64,000 nucleotides of DNA, from positions 43,232-107,231 of the forward strand of contig JBKBNP010000003.1 in the NCBI GenBank assembly GCA_046295215.1, in the 5' to 3' direction. Positions 8,212 through 16,015 of this stretch are shown piece by piece. The position numbers and the translations under genes are program-made. This DNA comes from Szabonella sp046295215. Its GTDB lineage: Bacteria > Pseudomonadota > Alphaproteobacteria > Rhodobacterales > Rhodobacteraceae. The notes below the pieces were generated by a model that did no database searches, was not told where the DNA came from, and was given only the letters and a program-made list of their open reading frames with translations. The first letter of the stretch is position 1. Each line of letters opens with the position of its first letter.

Positions 8212-9753
8212 TCAGATGAAGGCGTCTGGGGCCTCGGCCTTCTTGCGTGCCACATAATCGTCGATGGCCTCGCGGATCCCCTCGTCCAGCGCCGGGGCCT
8301 GATAGTCCCCCAGCAGCTTCGTCACCCGGTTCGCGGCCAGCGTCTCGGTATCGCGCGCGCCTTCCTCGTCCCAAGTCTCGAAAGGTTTGTAGTCGAACAG
8401 CTCTGAACGCCAGAAAGCGGATTTGAAATTCGCCTGCGTATGGGCGCAGCCAAGGTAATGCCCGCCGGGGCCGACCTCGCGGATCGCATCCATCCCCTGC
8501 CCGTTCTCGTCCATCATCACGCCCTGCGCCAGATGGTGCAGCGTGCCGAGCTGGTCGGCATCCATCACGAACTTCTCGTAAGAGGATACCAGCCCGCCCT
8601 CCAGCCAGCCGCAGGCATGGAGCATGAAATTCACCCCCGCCAGCAGCGCCATGTTGAGGCTGTTCGCGGTCTCATAGGCCGCCTGCGCATCGGGCAGCTT
8701 CGATCCGCAGAACGCCCCGCCCGACCGGTAGGGCAGCCCCAGCCGCCGCGCCAGTTGCCCCGCGCCATAGGTGATATGCGCGGCCTCGGGCGTGCCAAAA
8801 GTGGGCGCGCCGGAATTCATGTCGATGGAGGTCACGAACGCCCCGAAGATCACCGGCGCACCCGGACGCACCAGTTGGGAATAGGCGACCCCCGCCAGCA
8901 CCTCGGCCAGAACCTGCGTCAGCGTTCCCGCCACCGTGACCGGGGCCATCGCGCCCCCCACGATGAAAGGCGAGATGATCGCGGCCTGATTGGCCTTTGC
9001 ATAAACCTCCAGCGCGCCCATCATCACAGAATCGAAGGTCAGCGGCGAGTTGATGTTGATGAGGCTGGTCATCACCGTGTTCTGGTCAACGAAATCCGCG
9101 CCGAACAGGATCTTCGACATTTCGACCGAATCCTCGGCCCGCACGGGTTCGGTGACGGACCCCATATAGGGCTTGTCCGACAGCACCATATGCGCACGCA
9201 GCATGTCGAGATGGCGCTTGTTCACCGGCACGTCGGTCGGCTCGCAGACCGTGCCGCCCGAATGGTGCAGCCATTTCGACATATAGCCGAGCTTCACGAA
9301 ATTCTCGAAATCCGCCATCGTGGCATAGCGCCGCCCGCCCGTCCGGTCGCGCACGAAGGGGGGACCATAGACCGGGGCCAGCACCAGACTGCGCCCGCCG
9401 ACCTCGACATTGCGGTCCGGGTTGCGGGCGTGTTGGGTGAAGCTGCCGGGGGCCGTGGCGCACAATTGCCGGGCCAGACCGCGCGGAATATGCACCCTTT
9501 CGCCCCGCACATCCGCGCCCGCCGCGCGCCAGCGGTCGAGGGCCGCAGGATTTTCGACAAAATTGACGCCGATCTCCTCCAGCACCGTCTCGGCGTTCCA
9601 TTCGATGATGGACAACGCCTCGTCATTGAGGATCTCGAAATTCGGGATGTTGCGCTGGATATAGCGGGCCACGTCAAAGCTGACTGCCGACCGTTCCGCC
9701 CGCCGCGCCGATCCGCCGCCGCCCCTTGCCCTGCGCCCTGCCACTTCGTTCAT
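8212..9753 (-). CDS. MttB-superfamily corrinoid-dependent methyltransferase (non-pyrrolysine)
   Basis: The 513-residue cytosolic protein belongs to the trimethylamine methyltransferase MttB superfamily. The frame is uninterrupted, so it has no in-frame amber codon for pyrrolysine. It therefore belongs to the non-Pyl group, whose studied members demethylate glycine betaine or related quaternary amines by passing a methyl group to a corrinoid protein. The exact substrate here is unknown. The ATG at 9753 has GGCGGG ahead of it; the frame runs 75 codons further upstream without family similarity. A methyl-THF:corrinoid methyltransferase and a MetF-like reductase lie 13 kb away and could complete the route. 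Confidence 0.85.
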   Translation of the reverse strand: MNEVAGRRARGGGGSARRAERSAVSFDVARYIQRNIPNFEILNDEALSIIEWNAETVLEEIGVNFVENPAALDRWRAAGADVRGERVHIPRGLARQLCATAPGSFTQHARNPDRNVEVGGRSLVLAPVYGPPFVRDRTGGRRYATMADFENFVKLGYMSKWLHHSGGTVCEPTDVPVNKRHLDMLRAHMVLSDKPYMGSVTEPVRAEDSVEMSKILFGADFVDQNTVMTSLININSPLTFDSVMMGALEVYAKANQAAIISPFIVGGAMAPVTVAGTLTQVLAEVLAGVAYSQLVRPGAPVIFGAFVTSIDMNSGAPTFGTPEAAHITYGAGQLARRLGLPYRSGGAFCGSKLPDAQAAYETANSLNMALLAGVNFMLHACGWLEGGLVSSYEKFVMDADQLGTLHHLAQGVMMDENGQGMDAIREVGPGGHYLGCAHTQANFKSAFWRSELFDYKPFETWDEEGARDTETLAANRVTKLLGDYQAPALDEGIREAIDDYVARKKAEAPDAFI

Positions 9754-9928
9754 CGGTCCCGCCTTTCGCAAGAGGGTGCCAAGCACCCGCCAGTTTGCCG
9801 CCCTTATGCCTGTTTCACCGCCCGGCCTTCCGGTCGTTTGCGCCGCTTGCCACCCAAAAACGACATGGCCGGGGCGGCGGTTCAGGATGGGTCTTGCACC
9901 TGCGCCCGCCCCGCCATATTCCCGAATC

Positions 9929-11485
9929 ATGACACAGCATGATCGCCTTCTCATCATCGACTTCGGATCGCAAGTCACGCAGCTGATCGCGCGTCGCCTG
10001 CGGGAATTGAAGGTCTATTGCGAAATCCATCCCTACCAGAATGTGACGGATGATTTCCTGACCGCCTTCGCGCCGAAGGCGATCATCTTCTCGGGCGGGC
10101 CAGCCTCGGTCTTTGCCGATGGGGCACCGATGCCGCCGAAATCGGCCTTCGCGGCTGGCGTGCCTATCCTCGGCATCTGCTATGGTCAGCAAGTGATGAT
10201 GCATTGTCTGGGCGGGCGCGTCGAACGCGGCCATGGCACCGCCGAATTCGGCCGCGCCTTCGTCACCCCGGCCGAGGCGCGTCACCCGCTGCTCGACGGC
10301 TGGTTTGCGGAGGGGCGCGAACAGGTCTGGATGAGCCATGGCGACCATGTGTCGGAAATCGCCCCCGGCTTTTCGGTCTATGGCACCTCGCCCAACGCGC
10401 CTTTCGCCATCACCGCCGACCCCGCGCGCCAGTTCTATGCCGTGCAGTTCCATCCGGAGGTGCATCACACGCCCAAAGGCGCGAAGCTTTACGAGAATTT
10501 CGTGAAGCTCGCCGGATTCAGGGGCGACTGGACCATGGGGGCCTATCGCGAGGAGGCGATTGCCAAGATCCGCGCGCAGGTGGGCGACGCGCATGTGATC
10601 TGCGGGCTGTCGGGCGGCGTTGACAGTTCGGTGGCGGCTGTCCTGATCCATGAGGCGATCGGGGATCAGCTCACTTGCGTCTTTGTCGATCATGGTCTTT
10701 TGCGGCAAGGCGAGGCCGAGGAAGTCGTGACCATGTTCCGCGACAATTACAACATCCGCCTGATCCATGCCGAGGAATCCGAATTGTTCCTTGGCGCGCT
10801 CGACGGCGTGTCGGACCCGGAGGTGAAGCGCAAGACCATCGGGCGGCTCTTCATCGACGTGTTCCAGAAATATGCCAGCGGCATAGAGGGTGCGGCGTTT
10901 CTGGCGCAAGGCACGCTTTATCCCGATGTGATCGAGAGCGTTTCGTTCTCGGGCGGTCCTTCGGTCACGATCAAATCGCACCACAATGTCGGTGGCCTGC
11001 CCGAGAAAATGGGGCTGAAACTCGTGGAACCCCTGCGCGAGTTGTTCAAGGACGAGGTGCGCGCACTGGGGCGCGAGCTTGGCCTGCCCGCCCATTTCAT
11101 CGGACGCCACCCCTTCCCCGGCCCCGGCCTCGCCATCCGCTGCCCCGGCGAGATCACCCGCGAAAAGCTGGAAATCCTGCGCAAGGCGGATGCCGTCTAT
11201 ATCGACCAGATCCGCAAGCATGGGCTTTATGATGACATCTGGCAGGCTTTCGTCGCGATCCTGCCGGTGCGCACGGTGGGCGTGATGGGCGACGGGCGGA
11301 CCTATGATTTTGCCTGTGCGCTGCGTGCGGTGACCTCCGTGGATGGTATGACAGCGGATTACTACCCGTTCAGCCATGATTTCCTTGGTGAAACCGCGAC
11401 GCGGATCATCAACGAGGTGCAGGGCATCAACCGCGTGACCTATGACATCACCTCCAAACCGCCGGGGACAATCGAATGGGAATGA
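9929..11485 (+). CDS. guaA: GMP synthase (glutamine-hydrolysing)
   Basis: The 518-residue enzyme converts XMP to GMP with ATP and glutamine. The N-terminal class I amidotransferase domain shows the nucleophile in GICYGQQ and the catalytic His-Pro-Glu in FHPEVHH. The ATP-pyrophosphatase domain has the PP-loop SGGVDSS near residue 228. The C-terminal dimerisation domain ends DITSKPPGTIEWE, the usual family terminus. The ATG at 9929 gives the family start MTQHDRLLIIDFGSQ; upstream codons in the same frame lack similarity. It is divergent from the mttB-like gene and overlaps the next small gene. Confidence 0.96.
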   Translation: MTQHDRLLIIDFGSQVTQLIARRLRELKVYCEIHPYQNVTDDFLTAFAPKAIIFSGGPASVFADGAPMPPKSAFAAGVPILGICYGQQVMMHCLGGRVERGHGTAEFGRAFVTPAEARHPLLDGWFAEGREQVWMSHGDHVSEIAPGFSVYGTSPNAPFAITADPARQFYAVQFHPEVHHTPKGAKLYENFVKLAGFRGDWTMGAYREEAIAKIRAQVGDAHVICGLSGGVDSSVAAVLIHEAIGDQLTCVFVDHGLLRQGEAEEVVTMFRDNYNIRLIHAEESELFLGALDGVSDPEVKRKTIGRLFIDVFQKYASGIEGAAFLAQGTLYPDVIESVSFSGGPSVTIKSHHNVGGLPEKMGLKLVEPLRELFKDEVRALGRELGLPAHFIGRHPFPGPGLAIRCPGEITREKLEILRKADAVYIDQIRKHGLYDDIWQAFVAILPVRTVGVMGDGRTYDFACALRAVTSVDGMTADYYPFSHDFLGETATRIINEVQGINRVTYDITSKPPGTIEWE

Positions 11486-11757
11486 TCCGGCTTTCAGGCC
11501 GCCTGATCTGCAAGGATGAGGCGGAAGCGCGCATCGTGGCAGAGTTCTTGCCCGAGCATATCCGTCTCAGCCGGGCGGAACCCGGCTGCCTGCGGTTTGA
11601 CGCCGCGCCCACAGATGACCCGCTGGTCTGGCAACTCGACGAGGCTTTCGTGGACGAGGCCGCGTTTCAGGCCCATCAGACCCGCAACCGCGCCTCGCTC
11701 TGGTGGGAAAAATCGCAAGCCATTCAACGCGATTTCCGGAAAAGCGTCGGGGACTGA
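11482..11757 (+). CDS. Antibiotic-biosynthesis-monooxygenase-fold protein (YgiN-like)
   Basis: The ~91-residue protein has the ABM fold pattern: a central EHIRLSRAEPGCLRFDAAPT segment, W at QLDEAF, and FQAHQTRNRASLWW near the end. Relatives act as quinol or small aromatic monooxygenases, or are uncharacterised. No cofactor motif is expected. The start at 11482 overlaps the guaA stop as ATGA; an ATG two codons earlier (11476) is also in frame. Translational coupling to guaA is likely, though a metabolic link is not obvious. Confidence 0.75.
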   Translation: MIRLSGRLICKDEAEARIVAEFLPEHIRLSRAEPGCLRFDAAPTDDPLVWQLDEAFVDEAAFQAHQTRNRASLWWEKSQAIQRDFRKSVGD

Positions 11758-11763
11758 CCGCCC

Positions 11764-13362
11764 CTAGCGTTTCTTGAACAGCGACCCGAGGATACCGCGC
11801 ACCATGGCCTGCCCGCCGCGCGTGCCCAACTGGCGCGCAAAGGATTTGGCAAAGGCCTCGCCCACCGAATCCGATGACCCTGTGCGGCGTGTTGTGGTCG
11901 TCGGCTTGCGCGCGGGCGTCTTGCCGTCATAGCGCCGCGCGGACTGGAATTCGCGCTCTGCCACCGCATCCTCGCGCGCGGCCTGTTTGGCGCGCGCTTC
12001 CTCGGCTTCCGCCTTTGCGGCCTCGGCGGCGGCGGCTTCGGCGCGCGCGGCCAGCCGCTCATAGGCCGAATCGCGGTCGAAAAACGCCTCGTATTTCCCA
12101 GCCAGCGGGGACTGGGCCATCAGCATCGCGCGCACGCCGGGCTCGATGGGCCCCAGATGGCTGGCAGGCGGGCGGATCAGGGTGCGTTCCACCACACCGG
12201 GGATGCCTTTTTCCTCAAGGAAAGACGTCACCGCCTCGCCGGTGCCGACTTCCTTGATCGCCTCCTCGGTCGAAAAGCGAGGGTTGGCGCGGTAGGTCTG
12301 GGCCGCCAGCCGCAAATCCCGCTGGTCGCGCGGGGTGAACACGCGCAGCGCGTGCTGCACCCGGTTGCCAAGCTGTGCCAGCACGTCATCCGGCACATCC
12401 GCCGGTTTCTGCGTGATGAAGTAGACGCCCACCCCCTTGGACCGGATCAGCCGGACCACCTGTTCCACCTTGTCGGTCAGCGCCTTGGGCGCACCATTGA
12501 ACAGAAGATGCGCCTCGTCGAAGAAAAAGACGAGCTTCGGCTTCTCGGGGTTGCCGACCTCGGGCAATTCCTCGAACAGCTCCGCCAGCAGCCACAACAG
12601 GAAAGTGGAATAAAGCCGCGGCGCGCCCATCAGTTTGTCCGCCGCCAGAATGTTGATCCGGCCCCGCCCCTGCGGATCAGTCAGCATCATGTCCGACAGC
12701 GCCAGCGCCGGTTCCCCGAACATCTTTTCCCCGCCCTGATTTTCCAGAACCAGAAGCCGCCGCTGAATCGCCCCGATCGACGCGGTGGAGACCAGCCCGT
12801 ATTTCGCGCTGATCTGGGCGGCGTTTTCCGCGATGAAGGTCAGCATCGCGCGCAGGTCTTTCAGATCCAGGATCGGCAACGCCTCTTCATCCGCAAGGCG
12901 GAAGGCCACGTTCATCACACCTTCCTGCGGCTCGCTGAGTTCCAGCAGGCGCGACAGCAGCAAGGGGCCCATCTCGGCAATGGTGGTGCGGACCGGGTGG
13001 CCCTGCTCGCCATAGATGTCCCAGAACGTGACCGGCGCCCCCGCATAGACCAGATCAAGCCCGATGGTTTCTGCCCGTTTGGTGAAGGCGCCATGCAGCT
13101 TGCCCTCGGCAGATCCGGGGAGTGCGAGGCCCGAAAGATCGCCCTTCACATCCGACAGGAACACCGGGACGCCTGCATCCGAAAACCCCTGCGCCATGAC
13201 CTGAAGCGTCACCGTCTTGCCGGTGCCGGTGGCCCCCGCGATCAGTCCGTGACGGTTGCCATAGCCCAGCCGCATCCATTGCGTCTGACCATAGCCGTCC
13301 CCGCCGCCCCCCATGAAAATCGCGTTTTCCACACCCGGTCCTTTCGCATCCATCCGCACCAT
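11764..13362 (-). CDS. HerA/VirD4-like P-loop ATPase (DUF853, YjgR-like)
   Basis: The 532-residue ATPase has Walker A GATGTGKT near residue 43 and Walker B LVFFFDEAH near residue 310, followed by an SKGVGVYFITQKPADVPDDVLAQLGNRVQHALR segment typical of DUF853. An Ala/Glu-rich coiled coil (residues ~435-470) leads to a basic C-terminal tail. The cellular role of this family is not settled. Starts at 13362 and 13353 are both ATG; the long upstream open stretch lacks similarity and overlaps the sRNA candidate. It converges with the guaA-linked gene. Confidence 0.85.
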   Translation of the reverse strand: MVRMDAKGPGVENAIFMGGGGDGYGQTQWMRLGYGNRHGLIAGATGTGKTVTLQVMAQGFSDAGVPVFLSDVKGDLSGLALPGSAEGKLHGAFTKRAETIGLDLVYAGAPVTFWDIYGEQGHPVRTTIAEMGPLLLSRLLELSEPQEGVMNVAFRLADEEALPILDLKDLRAMLTFIAENAAQISAKYGLVSTASIGAIQRRLLVLENQGGEKMFGEPALALSDMMLTDPQGRGRINILAADKLMGAPRLYSTFLLWLLAELFEELPEVGNPEKPKLVFFFDEAHLLFNGAPKALTDKVEQVVRLIRSKGVGVYFITQKPADVPDDVLAQLGNRVQHALRVFTPRDQRDLRLAAQTYRANPRFSTEEAIKEVGTGEAVTSFLEEKGIPGVVERTLIRPPASHLGPIEPGVRAMLMAQSPLAGKYEAFFDRDSAYERLAARAEAAAAEAAKAEAEEARAKQAAREDAVAEREFQSARRYDGKTPARKPTTTTRRTGSSDSVGEAFAKSFARQLGTRGGQAMVRGILGSLFKKR

Positions 13363-13429
13363 TCCGACGCCAAAATACAATGTTAACCCATTTGCGCCAG
13401 TGTCGATCTTGCCCTTGGGCCGGACTTGC

Positions 13430-13492
13430 CCGGGGGTTTTGACTTCCTCCCTGTCAGACTGGCCGCGCCCCGGACCGGGCGCGGCATTTTTT
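13430..13492 (+). ncRNA. Candidate cuckoo/CcsR-like small RNA
   Basis: TTGAC (13439-13443) pairs with GTCAG (13453-13457) to present a 9-base loop. The sequence CTTCCTCCC (13443-13451), mostly in that loop, matches the CUYCCUCCC anti-Shine-Dalgarno motif described for the CcsR/cuckoo RNAs of Rhodobacterales and Rhizobiales. A second strong hairpin (GCCGCGCCC/GGGCGCGGC, 13462-13485) followed by ATTTTTT is a good intrinsic terminator. CcsR RNAs usually carry the motif in two loops and lie after a DUF1127 gene; neither holds here, so this is a relative at best. No convincing promoter was identified. Confidence 0.5.
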
Positions 13493-13527
13493 CCCTGAAA
13501 TGTTATTTTTGCGGGGGATTTTCCCTG

Positions 13528-13630
13528 TTGACGCCTGCGGCATATGCCCTTAGCGTTTCTTTTCATAAGTCGGCCAGTCCGACAGGGAGCAAAAAATCAA
13601 AGGTTGAGGGCCGGTTCGCCGGCCCTTTTT
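13528..13630 (+). ncRNA. Candidate small RNA complementary to the upstream sRNA
   Basis: TTGACG (13528) and TAGCGT (13551) are spaced by 17 bases and could be a weak promoter. A transcript starting near 13558 would form GTCGG/CCGAC around CCAGT (13569-13583). After an A-rich linker, a near-ideal terminator follows: GGGCCGG-TTCG-CCGGCCC then TTTTT (13608-13630). Bases 13571-13589 are complementary at 18 of 19 positions to 13447-13465, including the anti-Shine-Dalgarno loop of the first candidate. It could act as a sponge for it or be part of one long folded transcript. Confidence 0.4.
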
Positions 13631-13806
13631 CACATGAGACAGGACATGGCAGGCAGGACGGGTCCGGACCGCGCAACCGGCACTTCGGAACAGGGTGAAA
13701 CCTTCGGGGCGGAGTTCTGCCAAGGTGCGGCACGGGGCGTGGATTTCGGCCCTGACTTTCCCGGGCCGGCGTGGTATCGCCATGCCGAACAGCAAGGACC
13801 AGACCG

Positions 13807-14448
13807 ATGACCCTTACCAAAATATCGCTTCTTTCTTCCCTTTTTGCGTTTGCCCTCGCCGGATCCGTTGCGGCGCAGGATGCGACCGCTCCGGCAACCG
13901 AAGGCGCAACGCCCGGCACGATGAGCGCCGCGCCCCAGGTGCCGGACGGTCTGTCCATGGGCCGCGATCCTGACGAGGTTCCGGCCGACGGGATCGGCGT
14001 CACCTATACCGCTTCCGAACATGGCGACTGGGAAAACCGCTGCGTGCGCACCGAGGACGGGGCCGACCCCTGCCAGCTTTACCAGCTTCTGCTTGACAGT
14101 GACGGCAATCCGGTTGCCGAGATCTCGATCTTCGGGCTTCCGCCAGGGCAGCAGGCGGCGGCGGGGGCCACCGTCATCGTGCCGCTGGAAACCCTGCTGA
14201 CCGAGGAGCTGACGCTTCAGGTCGATGGTGGACGGGCGCGGAAATACCCCTTCTCCTGGTGTTCGCAGATCGGCTGCATCGCGCGGATCGGTTTTGCCCC
14301 GGCCGAGGTTGATGCCTTCAAGAAGGGCAACCGCGCCAATCTGACCATCGTGCCGGTGGTGGCGCCGGACCAGAAGGTGACGGTTTCCGCCTCGCTCGTC
14401 GGGTTCACGGCGGGCTATGACGCGGTGAACAAGGCCAATGGCAACTGA
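13807..14448 (+). CDS. Invasion-associated locus B (IalB) family protein
   Basis: The 213-residue secreted protein has a clear signal peptide (residues 1-23, cleavage after SVAAQ). A Pro/Ala-rich linker follows, then the IalB domain with paired cysteines (NRCVRTEDGADPCQLYQ and WCSQIGCIARIGF). The name comes from Bartonella; in free-living alphaproteobacteria it is a periplasmic protein of unclear function. The ATG at 13807 gives the signal peptide. An upstream in-frame start would put 12 extra residues before it. A strong terminator follows at 14473. Confidence 0.88.
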   Translation: MTLTKISLLSSLFAFALAGSVAAQDATAPATEGATPGTMSAAPQVPDGLSMGRDPDEVPADGIGVTYTASEHGDWENRCVRTEDGADPCQLYQLLLDSDGNPVAEISIFGLPPGQQAAAGATVIVPLETLLTEELTLQVDGGRARKYPFSWCSQIGCIARIGFAPAEVDAFKKGNRANLTIVPVVAPDQKVTVSASLVGFTAGYDAVNKANGN

Positions 14449-14472
14449 TCCATCCAGCGCCGGAATGACCAA

Positions 14473-14504
14473 GGCCGCGTCATTGGACGCGGCCTTTCTT
14501 TTTT
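14473..14504 (+). terminator. Intrinsic terminator after ialB
   Basis: GGCCGCGTC and GACGCGGCC pair perfectly around ATTG and are followed by TTTCTTTTTT. It separates ialB from the convergent ketosynthase gene. Confidence 0.88.
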
Positions 14505-14512
14505 GGGTTGGG

Positions 14513-15721
14513 TCAGGCGCGGCGCAGGGCCAGAACGGCATTCAGCCCGCCAAAGGCGAAAGCGTTGGACAGGGCAACCTTGACCTTCGCGTCGCGCGCC
14601 ACATTCGGCACCACGTCCAGCGCACATTCCGGGTCGGGCTCCTCATAGCCGATGGTCGGCGCGATGATCCCGTGTTTGAGCGCGAGGATGCAGGCCAGCA
14701 ATTCCACGGCCCCCGTCCCGCCGATCAGATGCCCGTGCATCGACTTGGTCGACGAGATCATCAGCCGGTCCGCATGCTGCCCGAACACATCCGCCACGGC
14801 GGCACATTCGGTCTTGTCATTGGCCGCCGTTCCGGTGCCATGGGCATTGATGTAGCACACCTTTTCCGGGGCCATCTGCGCATCACGAAGGGCGCCCGCA
14901 ATCGCACGCGCCGCGCCCTGCTTCGACGGCATCACGATGTCAGCGGCGTCCGAGGTCATGGCGAACCCGACCACCTCGGCCAGAATGTCCGCCCCGCGTT
15001 TCTTCGCATGCTCGTATTCCTCGAACACGAAGATCGCCGCCCCCTCGCCCTGCACCATGCCGTTGCGGTTGAGGCTGAACGGACGGCAGGCATCCTTCGA
15101 CATCACCCGCAGCCCTTCCCACGCCTTGATCCCGCCAAAACACAGCATGGATTCCGACCCGCCCGTCAGCATGGCGCGGCTGGTGCCCGCCCGCACCATT
15201 TGGAAGGCCAACCCCATCGCATGATTGGAACTGGCGCAGGCGGTGGCGACGGTAAAGCTCGGCCCCTTGAGGTTGAATTCCATCGACAGATGCGAGGCGC
15301 CTGCATTGTTCATCAGCTTCGGCACGACAAATGGATGGACGCGGTTCTTGCCCTCTTCATAGACGGTGCGGTAATTTTCATCCCAGGTGTTCACCCCGCC
15401 CGCCGCCGTGCCCAGAACAACGCCCGCCTCATAGCCCAGATGACCGTCGAAATTCAGCCCCGACTGCGCGATGGCCTCGCGCGCGGCGATCAGCGTGAAC
15501 TGGGTGAACTTGTCGAACAGCACAAGCTGCTGGCGGTTGAAATGCGCCTCCGGTTCCCAGCCATGGACCTGGCCGCCGATCTGGATCGTCAGCCGTTCGC
15601 GGTCGCGGATCTCCAGTGGCCCGATGCCGCAGCGCCCCTCCTGGAACGCCTTGAACGTGCCCTTCACGTCATGGGCCAGCGCATTGACCGTGCCCGCCCC
15701 CGTAATCACGACGCGCTTCAC
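14513..15721 (-). CDS. Beta-ketoacyl-ACP synthase (FabF/FabB-like) of an lpxD-acp operon
   Basis: The 402-residue condensing enzyme elongates acyl chains by decarboxylative condensation with malonyl-ACP. The full Cys-His-His triad is visible: TACASSNHAMG, NAHGTGTAANDKTE and TKSMHGHLIGGTGAVE. It is therefore catalytically complete, unlike chain-length factors. The gene starts with GTG at 15721, after an AAGG ribosome site. It follows a dedicated acyl carrier protein by 3 bp and lies downstream of lpxD. That context suggests it makes a special hydroxy- or long-chain acyl group for lipid A or another envelope lipid, which is inference. Confidence 0.88.
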   Translation of the reverse strand: MKRVVITGAGTVNALAHDVKGTFKAFQEGRCGIGPLEIRDRERLTIQIGGQVHGWEPEAHFNRQQLVLFDKFTQFTLIAAREAIAQSGLNFDGHLGYEAGVVLGTAAGGVNTWDENYRTVYEEGKNRVHPFVVPKLMNNAGASHLSMEFNLKGPSFTVATACASSNHAMGLAFQMVRAGTSRAMLTGGSESMLCFGGIKAWEGLRVMSKDACRPFSLNRNGMVQGEGAAIFVFEEYEHAKKRGADILAEVVGFAMTSDAADIVMPSKQGAARAIAGALRDAQMAPEKVCYINAHGTGTAANDKTECAAVADVFGQHADRLMISSTKSMHGHLIGGTGAVELLACILALKHGIIAPTIGYEEPDPECALDVVPNVARDAKVKVALSNAFAFGGLNAVLALRRA

Positions 15722-15724
15722 CCG

Positions 15725-15991
15725 TCAGACCTTCTGCTCGGCCACCAGAGCCTCCACCGCCGCCACGATGGAAGCGACCGAGGAAATGTCGAACTCCGAT
15801 TTCTCGGGTTCATTGGCGTTGAAGGGCACCGAGATGTCAAAGGCCTCCTCGATGGCAAAGATCGATTCCACGAGCCCCAGACTGTCGATCCCGAGGCTTT
15901 CCAGCGTGCTGTCCATCGTCACATCCGACACATCCAGCACCGCCTGTTCCGCAATGATCGCAATCACCCTGTCCCGAACCGCATCCGACAT
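15725..15991 (-). CDS. Acyl carrier protein (accessory, linked to lpxD)
   Basis: The 88-residue acidic helical protein has the phosphopantetheine site GIDSLGLVE, with Ser near residue 37. It differs from housekeeping AcpP in its C-terminal half (FNANEPEKSEFDISSVASIVAAVEAL). It does not look like the AcpXL of rhizobia, which has a longer C-terminal extension. It lies between lpxD and a ketosynthase, so the most likely role is to carry a specialised acyl chain for that pair. An AGGAGA-like ribosome site precedes the ATG. Confidence 0.88.
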   Translation of the reverse strand: MSDAVRDRVIAIIAEQAVLDVSDVTMDSTLESLGIDSLGLVESIFAIEEAFDISVPFNANEPEKSEFDISSVASIVAAVEALVAEQKV

Positions 15992-16015
15992 TTCCGTCTC
16001 CTTCTGACCTTCGGC

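Larger units (their letters stand above)
13363..13806. other. Gene-free 444-bp region with two sRNA candidates
   Basis: No protein gene is supported here. The region holds a hairpin with an exposed CTTCCTCCC loop and a terminator (13439-13492), then a promoter-like pair and a second hairpin-plus-terminator unit (13528-13630). A 19-base stretch at 13447-13465 is complementary at 18 positions to 13571-13589. Bases 13631-13806 carry the leader of ialB. Confidence 0.6.

Noticed and set aside
8212..9753. Pyrrolysine-containing MttB
   Set aside because: The frame has no in-frame TAG; the protein belongs to the non-pyrrolysine branch of the superfamily.
12157..13386. 409-codon plus-strand ORF opposite the HerA-like ATPase
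   Set aside because: It is antisense to a gene with clear Walker motifs; long open antisense frames are expected in high-GC DNA with third-position bias.
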